Positions 45,021-57,068 of a stretch of DNA of 64,000 bases are shown here, one piece after another. Every line of letters begins with the position of its first letter. Positions within the stretch are counted from its first letter, which is position 1. This DNA is from Cephalotus follicularis (lineage: Eukaryota; Streptophyta; Magnoliopsida; Oxalidales; Cephalotaceae), in assembly GCA_001972305.1 (NCBI GenBank), contig BDDD01000059.1, positions 578,358 to 642,357 of the forward strand, given 5' to 3'. A program made the translations under genes and the position numbers. Below the pieces are notes generated by a model, which was given only the letters and a program-made list of their open reading frames with translations, did no database searches and had not been told where the DNA came from.

Positions 45021-47985
45021 TAAACCATACCGCTCAAATCCAACAACCTGTATATCCGCAAAATTTAGCTTCCTCCTCGGGTCCATCAAAACAAGTTTTT
45101 GCCCTAAGGAGTGGAAATGAATACCATCCAGCGGATCAAACGGAGAATGTGAGCGAGCAAATGGAGGAACCATTGGCGCAAGAAAATTTTCAAGAATCAT
45201 TGGCTGACCCATCCGTGCAACCAATGCAATTGAATGCGCATGAAGAAAAGAAGAAACGACCGGTCGAGGAGCCAAAACGTTCATTTGACCCACCAGCTCC
45301 TTTTCCAAAAAGATTGCAAAACATGAAAGCCCCAGCAATGGAGAAAATCATTGAAACATTTAAGCAAGTCCAAATCAATATTTCATTGCTTGAAGCCATT
45401 GAACAGGTGCCCTCTTACGCAAAAGTCCTAAAAGACTTATGCACGAAAAAGAGGATCCTTCAGAGCCCGAAAAAGGCTTTCTTGGCAGCCAACATTAGTG
45501 CATTGTTTTCGCAACCCACGATGCGAAAGTATAAAGACCCTAGCTGCCCGACAATCTCTTGTGTTATTGGAAACACGAAAATTGAGCATGCCTTGCTTGA
45601 TTTAGGAGCAAGTGTGAACTTGTTACCGTCATCAGTTTATGAGAAGCTTGGTTTAGGAGAATTAAGACCAACCACGATGACATTGCAATTAGCGGATAGG
45701 TCTGTAAAGGTACCGCAAGGTAAGATCGAGGATGTGTTGATAAAGGTTGGAGAGTTTTTCTTTCCTGTCGACTTTGTTGTCTTAGACACCCAGCCTGTTG
45801 CAAACTTAAATGATCAAATTCTGGTTATCCTTGGTAGACCTTTCCTCGCTACAAGTAATGCGTTAATCAATTGTCGAAATGGTCTGATGAGATTAAGCTT
45901 CGAAAATACGTCCGTGGATTTTAATGTTTTCCGATTGGGTAAGCATTTCACGGATTTTGATGATGAGAACGCAATCCATGCATTTCCCGATTATATTGAG
46001 ACACACTTCGACATTGATTTTGATGGAAGTTTTAATGATTGCATGCGGGATTTAGAGGATGTCGATGGAGGTGATTTCGTTGATGTGTTTAGTATGCAGC
46101 CATTAGAGCCAGTGGACCCCTTGTCCACATCCTTGCCTAAACCATCAATTGAGGAGCCTCCGAAACTCGAACTCAAAGAATTGCCCACTACATTGAAATA
46201 CTCGTTTCTAGGTGAAAACCAAACTCTTCCTGTTATTATTTCATCTAATCTTACTCCCAGTCAGGAAGAGGAGGTTATCGACCTACTCAAAGAAAATAAA
46301 GAGGCAATTGGTTGGACGATGGCTGACATCAAAGGAATTAGCCCTTCCATTTGCGAGCATCGCATAAATCTCATAGAAGGATCCAAACCTTCTAGAGAAC
46401 CTCAGCGAAGAGCAAATCCCTTGATGAAAGAAGCCATCCAAAAAGAAATCTTGAAGTGGCTGGACAATGGTATCATTTATCCCATTTCGGATAGTCAATG
46501 GGTTAGTCCAGTCCACGTTGTCCCAAAGAAATCCGGAGTAACGGTAGTGCAATCCTCCACTGATGATTTACTTTCGATGAAAATCCAAACCGGATGGAGG
46601 GTGTGCATTGACTACCGAAAGTTGAATTCAGCAACCTGAAAGGATCATTTTCCACTTCCGTTTATCGATCAAATGCTTGATAGGTTGGCTGGTCATGAGT
46701 ATTATTCTTTTCTTGATGGGTACTCGGGATACAATCAAATTCCCATCGCTCCGCAAGATCAAGAGAAAACCACGTTCACATGCCCTTTCGGAACATTTGC
46801 TTACCGACGCATGCCGTTTGGCCTATGCAATGCTCCCGCTACCTTCCAAAGGTGCATGATGAGTATTTTTTCCGACATGGTGGAAGATTTTCTTGAAGTA
46901 TTTATGGATGACTTTTCTGTGCATGGTTCCTCCTTTTCTCAATGCCTTCATCACCTAAAGTTAGTACTCGAAAGAAGTCGAGAGAAGAATTTAGTGCTTA
47001 ATTGGGAAAAGTGCAATTTCATGGTGAAGAAGGGTATCGTTCTTGGACATGTAGTGTCAAAAGAAGGAATTTAAGTAGATAAAGCAAAAATTGAAGTCAT
47101 CAAGCATTTGCCTCCACCTCGTAATGTGAAAGATATCCGAGCGTTCCTCGGACATGCTGGTTTTTATCGAAGGTTCATCAAGGATTTTAGCAAGGTCGCA
47201 CACCCCTTGACTTCGCTCTTAGCGAAGGATCAAGATTTTGTTTTCTCTGATGAGTGCCTTGTAGCATTTGACCACTTAAAAAAGGAGCTCACTTCCGCTC
47301 CTATCATCCAGGCACCCATTTGGACTGAGCCTTTTGAGATCATGTGCGACGCTTCCGATAGTGCAATTGGAGCTGTTCTCGGACAAAGAATGAATAAATT
47401 TCCTCACGTCATTTATTATGCTAGTAGAACCCTTTCCGATGCGCAATTAAATTACACGATGACCGAGAAGGAATTTTTAGCTGTGGTCTTTGCTCTTGAG
47501 AAATTTCGTTCATATCTTTTAGGATCACATGTCATCGTGTATACTGATCATGCTGCGATTCGGCATCTCATGAGTAAAAAGGATGCAAAAGCGCGTCTTA
47601 TCCGATGGGTTCTACTCCTTCAAGAGTTTGACGTTGAGATTCGAGACAAGAAAGGAACTGAGAATTTGGTAGCCGACCATCTATCCCGACTTTCCAATAC
47701 ACCCGAAGTCCATGGTCTGATTAATGAGAGTTTTCCTGATGAGCACCTTATGCGAGTTGAGAGTGAACCATGGTATGCAGATATAGTGAATTATCTAGTT
47801 ACGGGAAGTGTACCTTCGGTCTCGTCTGCTCAAGTTAAGAATAGGTTTCTGTCGCAAGTTAAACATTATTATTGGGATGATCCTTATCTTTTTAAAGCGT
47901 GTCCAGATTTAATTTTGCGACGATGTGTTCCTGATCATGAGCATCGCTCGATTCTATCTTTTTGTCATGATCAAGCATGTGGTGG
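45021..47985 (+). pseudogene. Athila-2 gag (part), protease, RT and RNase H
   Basis: The gag tail matches Athila-1 (SSGPSKQVFALRSG, PAPFPKRLQNMKAPAMEKI). Protease has LLDLGASVNLLPSSVYEKLGL. RT has KSGVTVVQ, WRVCIDYRKLNSAT, FLDGYSGYNQIPIAP, FGTFAYRRMPFGLCNAPAT and the catalytic FMDDFSVHG. RNase H has [36 protein letters not shown] and TDHAAIRHL. The protein is cut by the N gap at the start of the integrase zinc-binding motif (CHDQACGG). Wording is typical of Athila. A small number of breaks are present. Confidence 0.9.
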
Positions 47986-48010
47986 NNNNNNNNNNNNNNN
48001 NNNNNNNNNN
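47986..48010. other. Assembly gap, 25 N
   Basis: The N run falls where integrase should begin. Noncoding 3' sequence follows directly. Confidence 1.
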
Positions 48011-49146
48011 GAAATTCCTTGATCCACATCTTGTGGGGATTCCAAATTACTGAGCTTAGTTTATCCGATGTCTGATTCTGCCTTAAGTTTCTCCATTAAA
48101 ATAAATATATCAAAAATATATCCAGAATCGGAAAATTCGAAAGATATTCCAGGTACATCGCTCGAAAGCTGGTCAATAGAGTTTGGTCAACCGAAATTCC
48201 TTGATCCACATCTTGTGGGGAGTCCAAATTAATGAGCTTGGTTTATCCGAAGTCTGATTCTGGCTAAAAAAATAAAAAAAAAAAATGATATAAATATGAA
48301 ATAAAAAATCTTGTATATATATATGTGTATATACGTTCTTGGAGTTAAGGAATAGGAGGAGGAGGTATTTTAGAATACTTTGAAACTTTTGTATATTTCT
48401 AGCCAGAAAAATAAGTAAATTAGTAAAATTAAAAGCGTGTTTTAAGGATGGAGCTCTACGTAAGGAAAAGAAAAGGAACTTTTGTTTTAAAAATAATAGA
48501 TTCCTTAAAACCAACTGGTTTGAGAGCAACTGGTCGAAAGCTCGCTACATGGATCCTATAGAAAGCTTAAGAGGCTAAGACATTGCACGAATTTAAAAGA
48601 TGGTAAAAGAAAGAAAAAGAAAAAAAAATGGAATATATATATATTATATGTGTGGTGTATATGTGAGTGCTAAAGTTCTTTTGTCTGACTCCGAAGTAGG
48701 ATTTTATGGTATTGCGAATGCATATTTTGATTGGTCATTAATGGTTGAATAATAAAATAATTTGCTAAAAGTTCCTTAATTGAGATGTGTTTTTGATTCT
48801 AGAACTTGGAACGAGATAATAAAATTCAAGTATGGGGGTGTTCTATGAATTTTTGAGTATAGATACATTTAACCTGTTTTCAAAGTTTTAATGAACTGAA
48901 TTTTGTGTGTTTATTCGCTTGGAAAACACTCACGAGACAAAACTCGTCCACTAGGGCCACCTAGGGGTTTAACGGCTTGTTGCATAAGCTAAATGCAATC
49001 GTGATTCCTACGAAAGTGAGTTAGGTTTTTGTTTATGTGTTTGTGTGTGCATTTAGTTTTTGTTTTTTTGTTTGCATGTGTTTTCTTGTTTTTAGCTTTC
49101 TATTTGGTTTGCTTGAGGACAAGCAAAGTCTAAGTATGGGGGTATT
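48011..49146 (+). other. Athila-2 3' noncoding region and PPT
   Basis: A block of about 70 bp (GAAATTCCTTGATCCACATC to TGTCTGATTCTG) occurs at 48011 and again at about 48193. The region ends with the purine-rich AAGTATGGGGGTATT before the LTR. No integrase or env-like frame is seen. Confidence 0.65.
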
Positions 49147-50583
49147 TGTTTAGCATAAAAATGTGTTGTTTTTAATGCGTTATTTGTAATATTTTTATGC
49201 TTGGAATAGACTACTTTGGTTGTGTTATATTGATTTTCAGGTACAAGAGATAAAAGACCAAAGTGCAAGAATACTACCCAAAAGTGTGCAAAATTGGAGC
49301 TTAAAGTGTAAAGATTGAAGAATTGCCAAATTCTGCAGAAAACAGACCAAAAGCGTCGATGCCTTTCATTTACATCGATGTCTTTTCTGGGTTTACAACA
49401 AAGAAGTCGACGTCTTTCTTTGGAAGTCGACGTCTTTTCTGGAAAATGCAACAATCTTCAAAGAGCTATGAACAAGACATCGACGTCTTTCAACACATGG
49501 ATCGACGTCTTTGTGCCAATTCGACCTGTAACTTTTGACCAAAAGAAGTCGACGTCTTAAAGCATAGGAGTCGACGTCTTTCACTCGCATCTTAGCAAGT
49601 CGTGATTTTTACAAGAAGACATCGACGCCTTTGGGAAGAAGTCGACGTCTTCCTCTGCAGCAGAAATAGAAAGTTTAGATTTTTGCCATATTTTGTAACT
49701 AGGATTGCTTTTATTCCGTTTTTGATCAACTTTGTAGTATATAAGCAATGTTATTTCGGCCAGATAACAAGAAAGTAGTGTAAGTAGTGTAAGTAGAGTA
49801 GTAGAGAGGTTGTAGAACCCTAATTTCTCTTTATCAATTTAGTTTTGTTTTACAATGTTTAGGAGCTAAACCTTTCAAGGTTTTGGGGAAGAACAAAGCC
49901 TAGATTGTTATTGTTTCAATTCCATCAATAAAAATCCTTGAATATTTGATTTGTTCTTCAATATTTCTGCCTTCGCACACACTTTGTCTGTCTGATTAAA
50001 ATCCACAAACATCTTGTCGGTGAAGCTGAAAGTTGGTGAATAAACGGTGCTTAATTCAACGGAGTCTACTCATACGATTTGTCGCAACGAACACACTTCG
50101 TATAGACCTAGCATGTCTACTCATACGTCTTGCCGCCGTCGTTGCCGTACTTCGTATAGACCTAGCATGTCTACTCATACGTCTTGTCATCACCGCCACA
50201 CTCCGTATAGACCTAGCTCTCGTTGTTTATCAAGGTATGACCGTTCAACTCAATGGAATTGTTCAATGCAATCTACGGTGAGTTTCTATACCCTAAAACC
50301 GTTTCTTTATTATATATTCTCTTCACTTTTATTCATTGCATGTTTTATTTCTTAGTATTTCAAATTCAACGTTTTTAATTATCGAAGTTTTAATTTCTTG
50401 TTTTGATTATTTATTTTATTTTGCATAATTAGGAGTAGTTTTTAATAGTTTATCTCAAAATCGGTATACTTCGCCTAGGTTGGATAAATTACAACTAGTT
50501 TACGTTTCCCTGCGTTCGACCCGTTACTTCATGATCCATACACTTGTGGCTATAAATTTTAAAACATTCTAAATCAGTGAACA
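49147..50583 (+). repeat. Athila-2 right LTR (1437 bp)
   Basis: It runs from TGTTTAGCATAAAA to CAGTGAACA. Array at about 49350-49665, TATA box TATATAAG at 49738-49745. The 51-54 bp tandem repeat with a 102-codon frame lies at 50047-50355. Confidence 0.93.
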
Positions 50584-50588
50584 AGCAT

Positions 50589-50795
50589 CTCTGTCCACAT
50601 ACTTGGGCAGGTGCCCATTCCGAATCAAGTCCTCAATCTAATTCTTCAATTGCCTGCACTCCTCGATATCATGGCCGTGGTCACGATGGTATCGGTAGTA
50701 TTCTTTTGTGTCCCTCTTCTTTGCTGGGGACCTCGTGGGCCAATGGATGGGGAGCTTATCCTGCTCCATTGCAAGTATTCTGGCGCGTGTGTCCA

Positions 50796-50828
<33 letters not shown>

Positions 50829-52267
50829 GTAAAGTTGTTGTAGGTCAGGACAAGCGCCCATCTACTGGGTGAGTCACCCATCCTGGAGAGCTTGTGTCTG
50901 AGGTCATCCTTTGGTATGTCGAACCTCTCTTTCCTCTTCTCCTTCTTCTCGGGAGCATTTCGTGAATGCTCTCCTTTCTCCTCCTAATGGCCCAACCAGG
51001 GTGTTTGCTGTTTTCTGGTTGCCATCTCTTTCTCGGCGTTGACATACCTTTCTGCTCTCCTCAGCAGGTCTTCCATGTCCACCGCGGGTTTCTTCAGAAG
51101 GGAGAAGGTGAAGGACGAGTTGTTCCTCAAGCCACTGTTTAATGCTGCTAGGGCGAAGGACGGCTCTAGATCCTTCACTGTGAGAGACTCCCTGTTGAAC
51201 CTGGTGAGGTAGTCCCTCAGTGACTCATCTCTCCCCTACACCACATTGATCAGGTGGGTAGAGTTCCTCCTCTGCGTAGTGCTGTTGAGGAATTTGGTGA
51301 CAAACAGCTCCATAAGCTGGTCAAAATCTTTCACTGACCTCTCAGCTAGGGTAGAGAACCATGACTAGGCAGCTCCAGTCAATGTGGCCGGGAATCCTCG
51401 GCATAGTGTGGTGTCTGAGACCTGGTGCACCAACATGGTCTGAATGTAGATGCGCACATGTTGGATGGGATCCGTGGTCCCATCATATTTATCAAGGTTA
51501 GGGAGCTGGAATCCACTGGGGATACGCTCCGTCATGATCTCGGGTGTAAAGGGGTGGGCGCTAAGGTTGCGCACCTCTGACAGATATCCCCTTGGCTTCT
51601 CGGCTCGTTGGAGCCTTCTCTCCACCTCGGCAAGCCTTCTGTTCATTGTTTTCTCCACGTCCTCAATGTTTCTAGCCCTGCTAGAAACACGTGAACCCCC
51701 CCCCGGCCAGTGTAGCCGTGCGATCTGCCCTGCTTCCCTGGACAGTCGCTGCTCTGCAAGGGGCATTAGACTGCACTTGTGAATCCTCTGCACCCCTGGC
51801 TTCCCCTTGAGGATCCACATCCACGGCCTGGTGCCCAGGATGCACTCCTCTAGGATCGTTGGGCTGATCCTGGGCAGTTAAGGACACTGCCCTCTGAGAT
51901 GCATTGTCCTCGGGTCTCCTCCCCAAGGGAATATTATCCCCTGACCGCCTGGGAGGAAGTCTCTCCCCCCTAGGCGGGTTTCGCCTGGCACCTCGGGGGT
52001 GCCCCATCTCCACCGCTGGCCTAACAAGGCCGTTTTGTCCTCTGCTATTTTCTTGGATAGGTATGGCCTGGGCCTGGTTGGCAAGGTTGGTTGTCAACAA
52101 ATTTGTGAGTCGCTCCATTCCCTAGAGGAGCAGACTGAGTTGCTCCCCTATGATGAGAGCTTGTTCCGGAGCCGCAACTTGGCTGGCTTCAGGAGGAGGA
52201 GGTGGGATCTCCTGTTGTTGGCTGATAGTGGCTCCAAACTGGTTATTGGCGTTCTTTCTCGGAGGCA
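50589..52267 (-). pseudogene. Tat-2 gag, main part
   Basis: It starts at an ATG at 52267 (MPPRKNANNQFGATIS). It contains NLDKYDGTTDPIQHV, CRGFPATLTGAA and FALAALNSGLRNNSSFTFSLLKKP before the Athila-2 insertion. It matches Tat-1 gag block for block. Broken. Confidence 0.82.
50796..50827 (+). repeat. Poly-G tract, 32 bp
   Basis: Thirty-two consecutive G occur inside the Tat-2 gag region. Tat-1 has mixed sequence (CCAGGAGGTTGGC) at the same place. It may be a real expansion or an assembly error. Confidence 0.95.
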
Positions 52268-52313
52268 TGACTGCTAATAGCATTTTGCTGCGTTTCCCAT
52301 AGACGGCTCCAAA

Positions 52314-53138
52314 TGTTGATACATAAAATCTCCTTTCAACAGTACCTTGCGTGGAGGGCTTTGATTTGTTTAGGGAAACGCTTGAGTATATCCAAGAAAG
52401 GTCTTTGGTGGTTGAGAATCCCTGCACAAATAGAAAACAAAGGTAGAAGGAGGTTGTTCTCCCGGGGACACTCCGACGCTCAAGTTAGTAGATGTAAAAA
52501 GAAAGCTAGGTTCTTTTGAGTGCAAAAATGGCTGACCTTTCTTTCGACTTTGGAACTGGTATATATAGTGTTGGTTGGCAACTGCCTGAGCGTGTAAATC
52601 GGAGGTGATAGGTATCCCCTAAGGAAATGCAGAGGATCTCGGGCATTTCCCTTGATATCCGACAGATTTGTTGGTACTTTCCTTGTAGGAAGTTTATCAT
52701 ATCTTATCCTTCCATATTTAAAAGAGTAAATCTCTGGAATGTAGGCTGATTTTATGGCCTTATCCTGCAGAGGACGAGGAGAAAGAGGTCATATGGCCTT
52801 TTGTCAGCTTCAAGGTCTTCAACGTCAAGAGCTTCTTCAAGAGCTCTTGCCGGGGACACTAGGTCCTCTGTAACACCTTTCGAGGAAGAAGTCTTCTGTG
52901 CTGCAGTTGAGGAGGAGGTCCTCGACACTGGTGCCGAGGAGGGCTTCCTCTTCTATGCAAACATGGAGGAGTTCCTCAGCGCTAATTTCGAGGAGGATGT
53001 CCTCACCTACTTCTGTAGCTGGAGTTAACGAGCTTCATCTGATTCGTATCTATGTAAGCTTCAAAGCCCATGGACACTTGGCTATGTCAGCGGATGACAC
53101 GTGTCATTCTAGGTATAAATAGATTATTCCCCACATCA
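52314..53138 (-). repeat. Tat-2 5' LTR
   Basis: It runs from TGTTGATACAT to CCACATCA. It has the same 27-bp array (about 52880-53010), G-box and TATAAATA on the plus strand as the left LTR. The PBS-like TTGGAGCCGTCTATGGGAAA (minus strand) lies just left of it. Confidence 0.9.
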
Positions 53139-53585
53139 ATATCCAACGTAACCTTATCTAGGCGTTTTGTTCACGATATTTTTCATGGGAATGTAACAAC
53201 GTTAAGAATGTTTATGGATATCAAAATTTAGTTTGAGAAATTTTAAAACGTTATTATAAATGTTATATTGCCATGGAAATTCTATAAAAATCATTTACCT
53301 ATGAAACACGGGAATGTGATTCTCACAAAAAATGGTGAGAATCCAATATTCCCATAAAGAATAAATAATAAATTATTATTTTACCCCTTACTTTAACAAT
53401 TAATTACAAAATAACTTGATTAGTCAATTAATTTTAATGAAAAGTTATATAATCGTATACATATACACATGTAAACACATATACATATATATACATGTAT
53501 ACATATACATAAACATGAATATCTATTATGAGATGACATTGCACATAACTTATGTGTATAGTCACCCTAATTATGTGACTTATTA
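53139..53585. other. Unassigned AT-rich DNA
   Basis: Nothing recognised. Several ATACATATA repeats occur near 53455-53515. Confidence 0.5.
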
Positions 53586-53965
53586 TTGATGCAAAAATCC
53601 TTTCCTCAACAGTATCCTACGTTGAAGACTTTGATTTGTTGAAGGAAATGCTGAGATATGCCTGAGAAGAAGGTTTGATGGTGACTGTATTCCTTGCACA
53701 AATAAGCAAACTACTCGTAGGTCTAGGAGGTTGAACTCCTGGGGACAGTCTGATGCTTTATTTAGACAATGCACAGAGAATTTTAGGTGCTTTAGTGTGT
53801 AAAAATGGATGACCTGGTTAATGTCATTGATTCTAGTATTTATAGCTCTGGAATGCAACTGCTAAGCATGGATTTCGGAGTTGATATGTATCCCCTAAGA
53901 AAATATCCTAGGATCACAGACATATTCCTGATCTCCATTGGATTTGGTGCCAGTATTTCTATTAA
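53586..53965 (-). repeat. Partial Tat LTR, third and more diverged copy
   Basis: It begins TTGATGCAAAAATCC and follows the Tat LTR consensus through CTACGTTGAAGACTTTGATTT, CCTTGCACAAAT and GGTGCCAGTATTTCT. It then stops where SIRE-like sequence starts. Only the half opposite the G-box end is present. Confidence 0.75.
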
Positions 53966-53997
53966 GCGCGACTCTTTTAGAAATGTGCCTTTGAGAA

Positions 53998-55191
53998 ATG
54001 TGCCTTTTGTTGACTTTGAGAAATGTGACTTTTGTTGACAAAAGAGTCATGGGAGACAGAAATATCGATTTAGAATTCTGTTCTTCCGAGTTTTCGTTTG
54101 TTTCTTGGTTAGAGGATCTCCATCTCATTCCCCTTGTACAAATTTCTGACCCTTTTTACATAAAATTGGTCAAGGAATTTTATTCTAATCTTAGGATGGT
54201 TTCTAGCCAAAATGAGGAATTTGCCCTCTCTTCTTCTGTTAAAGGGCAAAGGATTTATCTAGATGCTAGGATTTTAGCTTCGATCTTACACATTCCACAT
54301 ACCGGTTTATATGTTTTTGAACACAAAAAATGGCCGGAGGTTGAGGGTTTTCACCCTAACCATATTTTGTCTCTTTTGTACCCAAATGATCCAAATGTTC
54401 ATCCCAATATGGCACTGACTACCAATAGATTATCAGTGGACCATAGGCTTCTCCACCATCTTATTGTACATCAAATTCTACCCACCGGTGGAGGGTATGC
54501 AAAGTTGTCTAGGATGCAAGTTTTTCTAATGTGGTGCATCCTTTCTAAAATTGAGTTTTGTTTTCCTCTCCTCATGCTCAAGACTATGGTTAGAGCATTC
54601 TCACAAAAGAAATCAGTTTTACCTTTCGGCTCTATCCTTACCAAAGTCTTTCTCCATCATCAAATTCGGCTAGAAGGAGAGATAGCAACCAAATTGAAGA
54701 AAGAGGACACGTACAACAAGAGTACTTTGAATCAGATGGGGTGGAAAAAACAGGAAGGAATATGGACTTATTGCCCCAAAATTGACCAAGTACAAAGGAT
54801 TGCAAGGGAAGAGCAAGAAGACAATCCTCCTTGGGAAGCACATGAAGAATCTGCATCTGCTTAGCCTCAAGCTCAAGGAAGCTCATCCTCTACTGATTAT
54901 GACAGGGTGATGGAGTTCATGCGTTCTCAATTTGCTTCCACGCAAGCCTCGCTTGATAATAAATTTGAGCAAGTCAACACGCGGCTCACTAGATTGGAGA
55001 ACGATCATAAAATACTTTATTCCGACTACGAAAATGTTGATGACAACATCTACTACGATCTAAAAGTCGTAAAGAGGCGTCTCAAACGAATGGAACGAAA
55101 GCTTGCCGATTCCAAGACTATTGATCGTTGCGAAGAGACTTTGGGCGATGAATCCTCCAATTCCGATGCCCCTCCTGCTGCTGATGCCTGA
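53998..55191 (+). pseudogene. SIRE-like env-region ORF, unit A copy
   Basis: It matches the unit B ORF from LRNVTFVDKRVMG onward but lacks the basic N-terminal segment. The core (FSFVSWLEDLHLIPLVQISDPFY, FHPNHILSLLYPNDPN, MQVFLMWCILSKIEF) resembles the 'putative plant transposon protein' family. The C-terminal part (RLTRLENDHKILYSDY, VVKRRLKRMERKL) looks like a coiled coil. The frame is interrupted. Confidence 0.7.
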
Positions 55192-55842
55192 TCTTGTTGA
55201 TTCTATCTTGTTTCTGTTCTGTTGCTGTTTTTGTTTGTGTTGTAATGAAAACTAAGTGTTTATTTATAATTTTTGTAAGAACAAGTTTGAATTTATGATA
55301 TTAATGAAATGTTTATGTGTTTATGAATTTATGTTTGATGTTATGAATTCTGTCTATGAATTGTGTTGTATGAATATATATTTGATTTATGATATAATTG
55401 TGTTGTTGATTATGAGTTCTCTCAATTATTGCCAATAATTACTTTCATTGCCAATATATTGATATTTTTATGCATAATGCCTATATTCACTCTTTTTACC
55501 CTTGCTTATATTAAGGGGGAGCTAATGATTTCTTCCTTTTGTAGAACTTTTTGATGCTATACAAAAAAGGGGGAGAAATGCTAATGGCTCAAAAGAAATA
55601 TGTTTTGGGAGAAATGCTAATGGCTCAAAATGCTATGATTTTTTTTGAAAAGGCTCAATATGGGAGATTAAGACTAAGACTCATAACTTATTGCTTATTT
55701 GATATTGCATGAACTTGCCATTGCTTACATTATAATTTGTCTCTATTGGTATTCACTTATAATTTTAAATTGGTATTACTTATTGCTTACATTATAATAT
55801 GCCTTTTGAGCAAATTATTGTCATCATCAAAAAGGGGGAGAT
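55192..55842 (+). other. SIRE unit A 3' noncoding region and PPT
   Basis: It contains repeated AAAAAAGGGGGAGAAATGCTAATGG-type blocks and ends in the polypurine tract AAAAAGGGGGAGAT immediately before the LTR. Multiple PPT-like GGGGGAG runs are typical of SIRE elements. Confidence 0.75.
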
Positions 55843-57068
55843 TGTTGACGATTTAGTCCCAATCCTTGTTTTGATGATAACAAACAAATTTACTTGATGT
55901 GCAAGAAATTACAAGTTCAATACCAAGGCAAAATACCATCTGCAGAAGAAGACATCGACTCTCAAGAAAAGACATCGACGTCCGTACAAGAAGACATCGA
56001 TCCCTTCCAAAAGACATCGACGTATTTAGTGCAAGATCAAATTACAATGAAGACATCGTCCTTCCAGTAATGACATCGACGTTCGTACAGAAAGACATCG
56101 ACTCCTTTCAAGATGACATCGACGTCTTTTAGTGCCAGAAGCTACTGTGTAAAATTGCAATTGAAGACATCGATCCCTACATCAAAGACATCGACATCAG
56201 TACAAAAGACATCGACGCCTTTCCATAGACATCGACGCCTTTCTAGAGCTACCTGCATTTCCCAGAAAATGCATCGACTCCCACAGAAGAAGTCGATGTG
56301 ATGTTCAAAGATTCAAATCCTGGAGATTTCCCAGAAAAGACATCGACGCCTTTTTAAATGAACAAGACCCAGGAAACATGGAACGGCTAGTACACGCACT
56401 TCCAACGGCCATCAGCTATAAAGACATCGACGCCTTTCTAAAGTAGTCGACGTCTTTATGTCAGCAGAAGACAAATTCAAAGATTGCAACTACACATTAT
56501 TAAATCAAAAGCTTCCATGATTTATGCAACGGCTACAAATCTTTTATGGCTATAAAAGGAAGACTGAAACCTCAGAAGATAAACAAGAATTCAGAATTAT
56601 TCATATCAATCACACAACATCAAGAGATATCAAATCCAAGCATTCAAGTGTGCAAAAAGCTCAAAGTGCTCCATAGTGTTCTAACAAGCTTCTAAGCTTT
56701 ACTCTTTGAGATTATCTGCGTGTTTCTTATTGAGAGCTATATTTTTCATACCTACCAATTTGAGAGGTCATCTTGTAAACACTTTTATCATTACTTGTAA
56801 AAGAGGAGAATCCTCTAAGGCTTTGAGGTCAAGGTCTTGTGATTGAGGTCAATCACGAAATTGTGAGGTGTAACGATTTGCTGCCTTAATCAAATCGAGA
56901 TAGTGGAAACTCAAGTAGCTCCCTTGAGAAAAGTGGACGTAGGCAAGAGTTAGCCGAACCACTCTAAATTCGGAGAAGTTTTTCTTTCCTTGACTCTTTA
57001 CATTTAAAGTTTTTAAATTTCCAATATTTACTTCAATATTCAATTCACCCCCCTCTTGTATATTGCAA
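55843..57068 (+). repeat. SIRE-like LTR A
   Basis: It starts TGTTGACGATTTAG after the PPT. It carries a GACATCGAC array, then TATAAAAG at 56551-56558, then a leader to TATATTGCAA, where similarity to LTR B ends. Divergence from LTR B is about 1.4% by eye. Confidence 0.85.
55951..56290 (+). repeat. 20-22 bp phased array, core GACATCGAC, SIRE LTR A
   Basis: Cores start at 55951, 55971, 55993, 56013, 56052, 56072, 56094, 56115, 56166, 56187, 56208 and 56228. The intervals are 20, 22, 20, 39, 20, 22, 21, 51, 21, 21, 20. LTR B has the same array with two units fewer near its start. Confidence 0.93.

Larger units (their letters stand above)
44178..50588 (+). mobile_element. Athila-like Ty3/gypsy element (Athila-2)
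   Basis: The element runs 44183-50583 on the plus strand between perfect AGCAT repeats (44178-44182 and 50584-50588), inserted in Tat-2 gag. It is the same LTR family as Athila-1. Parts present are a partial left LTR (to about 45020), gag C-terminal half, protease, RT and RNase H to the N gap at 47986, a 3' noncoding region, PPT and full right LTR (49147-50583). PBS and integrase are not seen. The LTRs differ by about 2% where comparable, suggesting about 0.8 million years, younger than its Tat-2 host as nesting requires. Incomplete, with a few coding breaks. Confidence 0.92.
35469..53138 (-). mobile_element. Tat/Retand-like Ty3/gypsy element (Tat-2)
   Basis: This is the same family and order as Tat-1, on the minus strand. 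LTRs are at 35469-36298 and 52314-53138. The flanking 5-mers AAATC and ATATC match at four of five bases. An Athila-like element (44183-50583) is inserted in its gag. Without that insertion Tat-2 is about 11.3 kb, almost the same as Tat-1. LTR divergence is about 6% by eye, giving about 2.3 million years. It is broken in roughly six to eight places, although the central pol is better preserved than in Tat-1. Confidence 0.92.
53970..57068 (+). mobile_element. SIRE-like copia unit A, 3' part
   Basis: It consists of an env-like ORF, a 3' noncoding region, a PPT and a complete LTR (55843-57068). No gag-pol precedes it. It abuts the partial Tat LTR on the left and shares its LTR with unit B on the right. 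The env-like ORF and LTR are about 98% identical to unit B by eye. Truncated. Confidence 0.8.
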
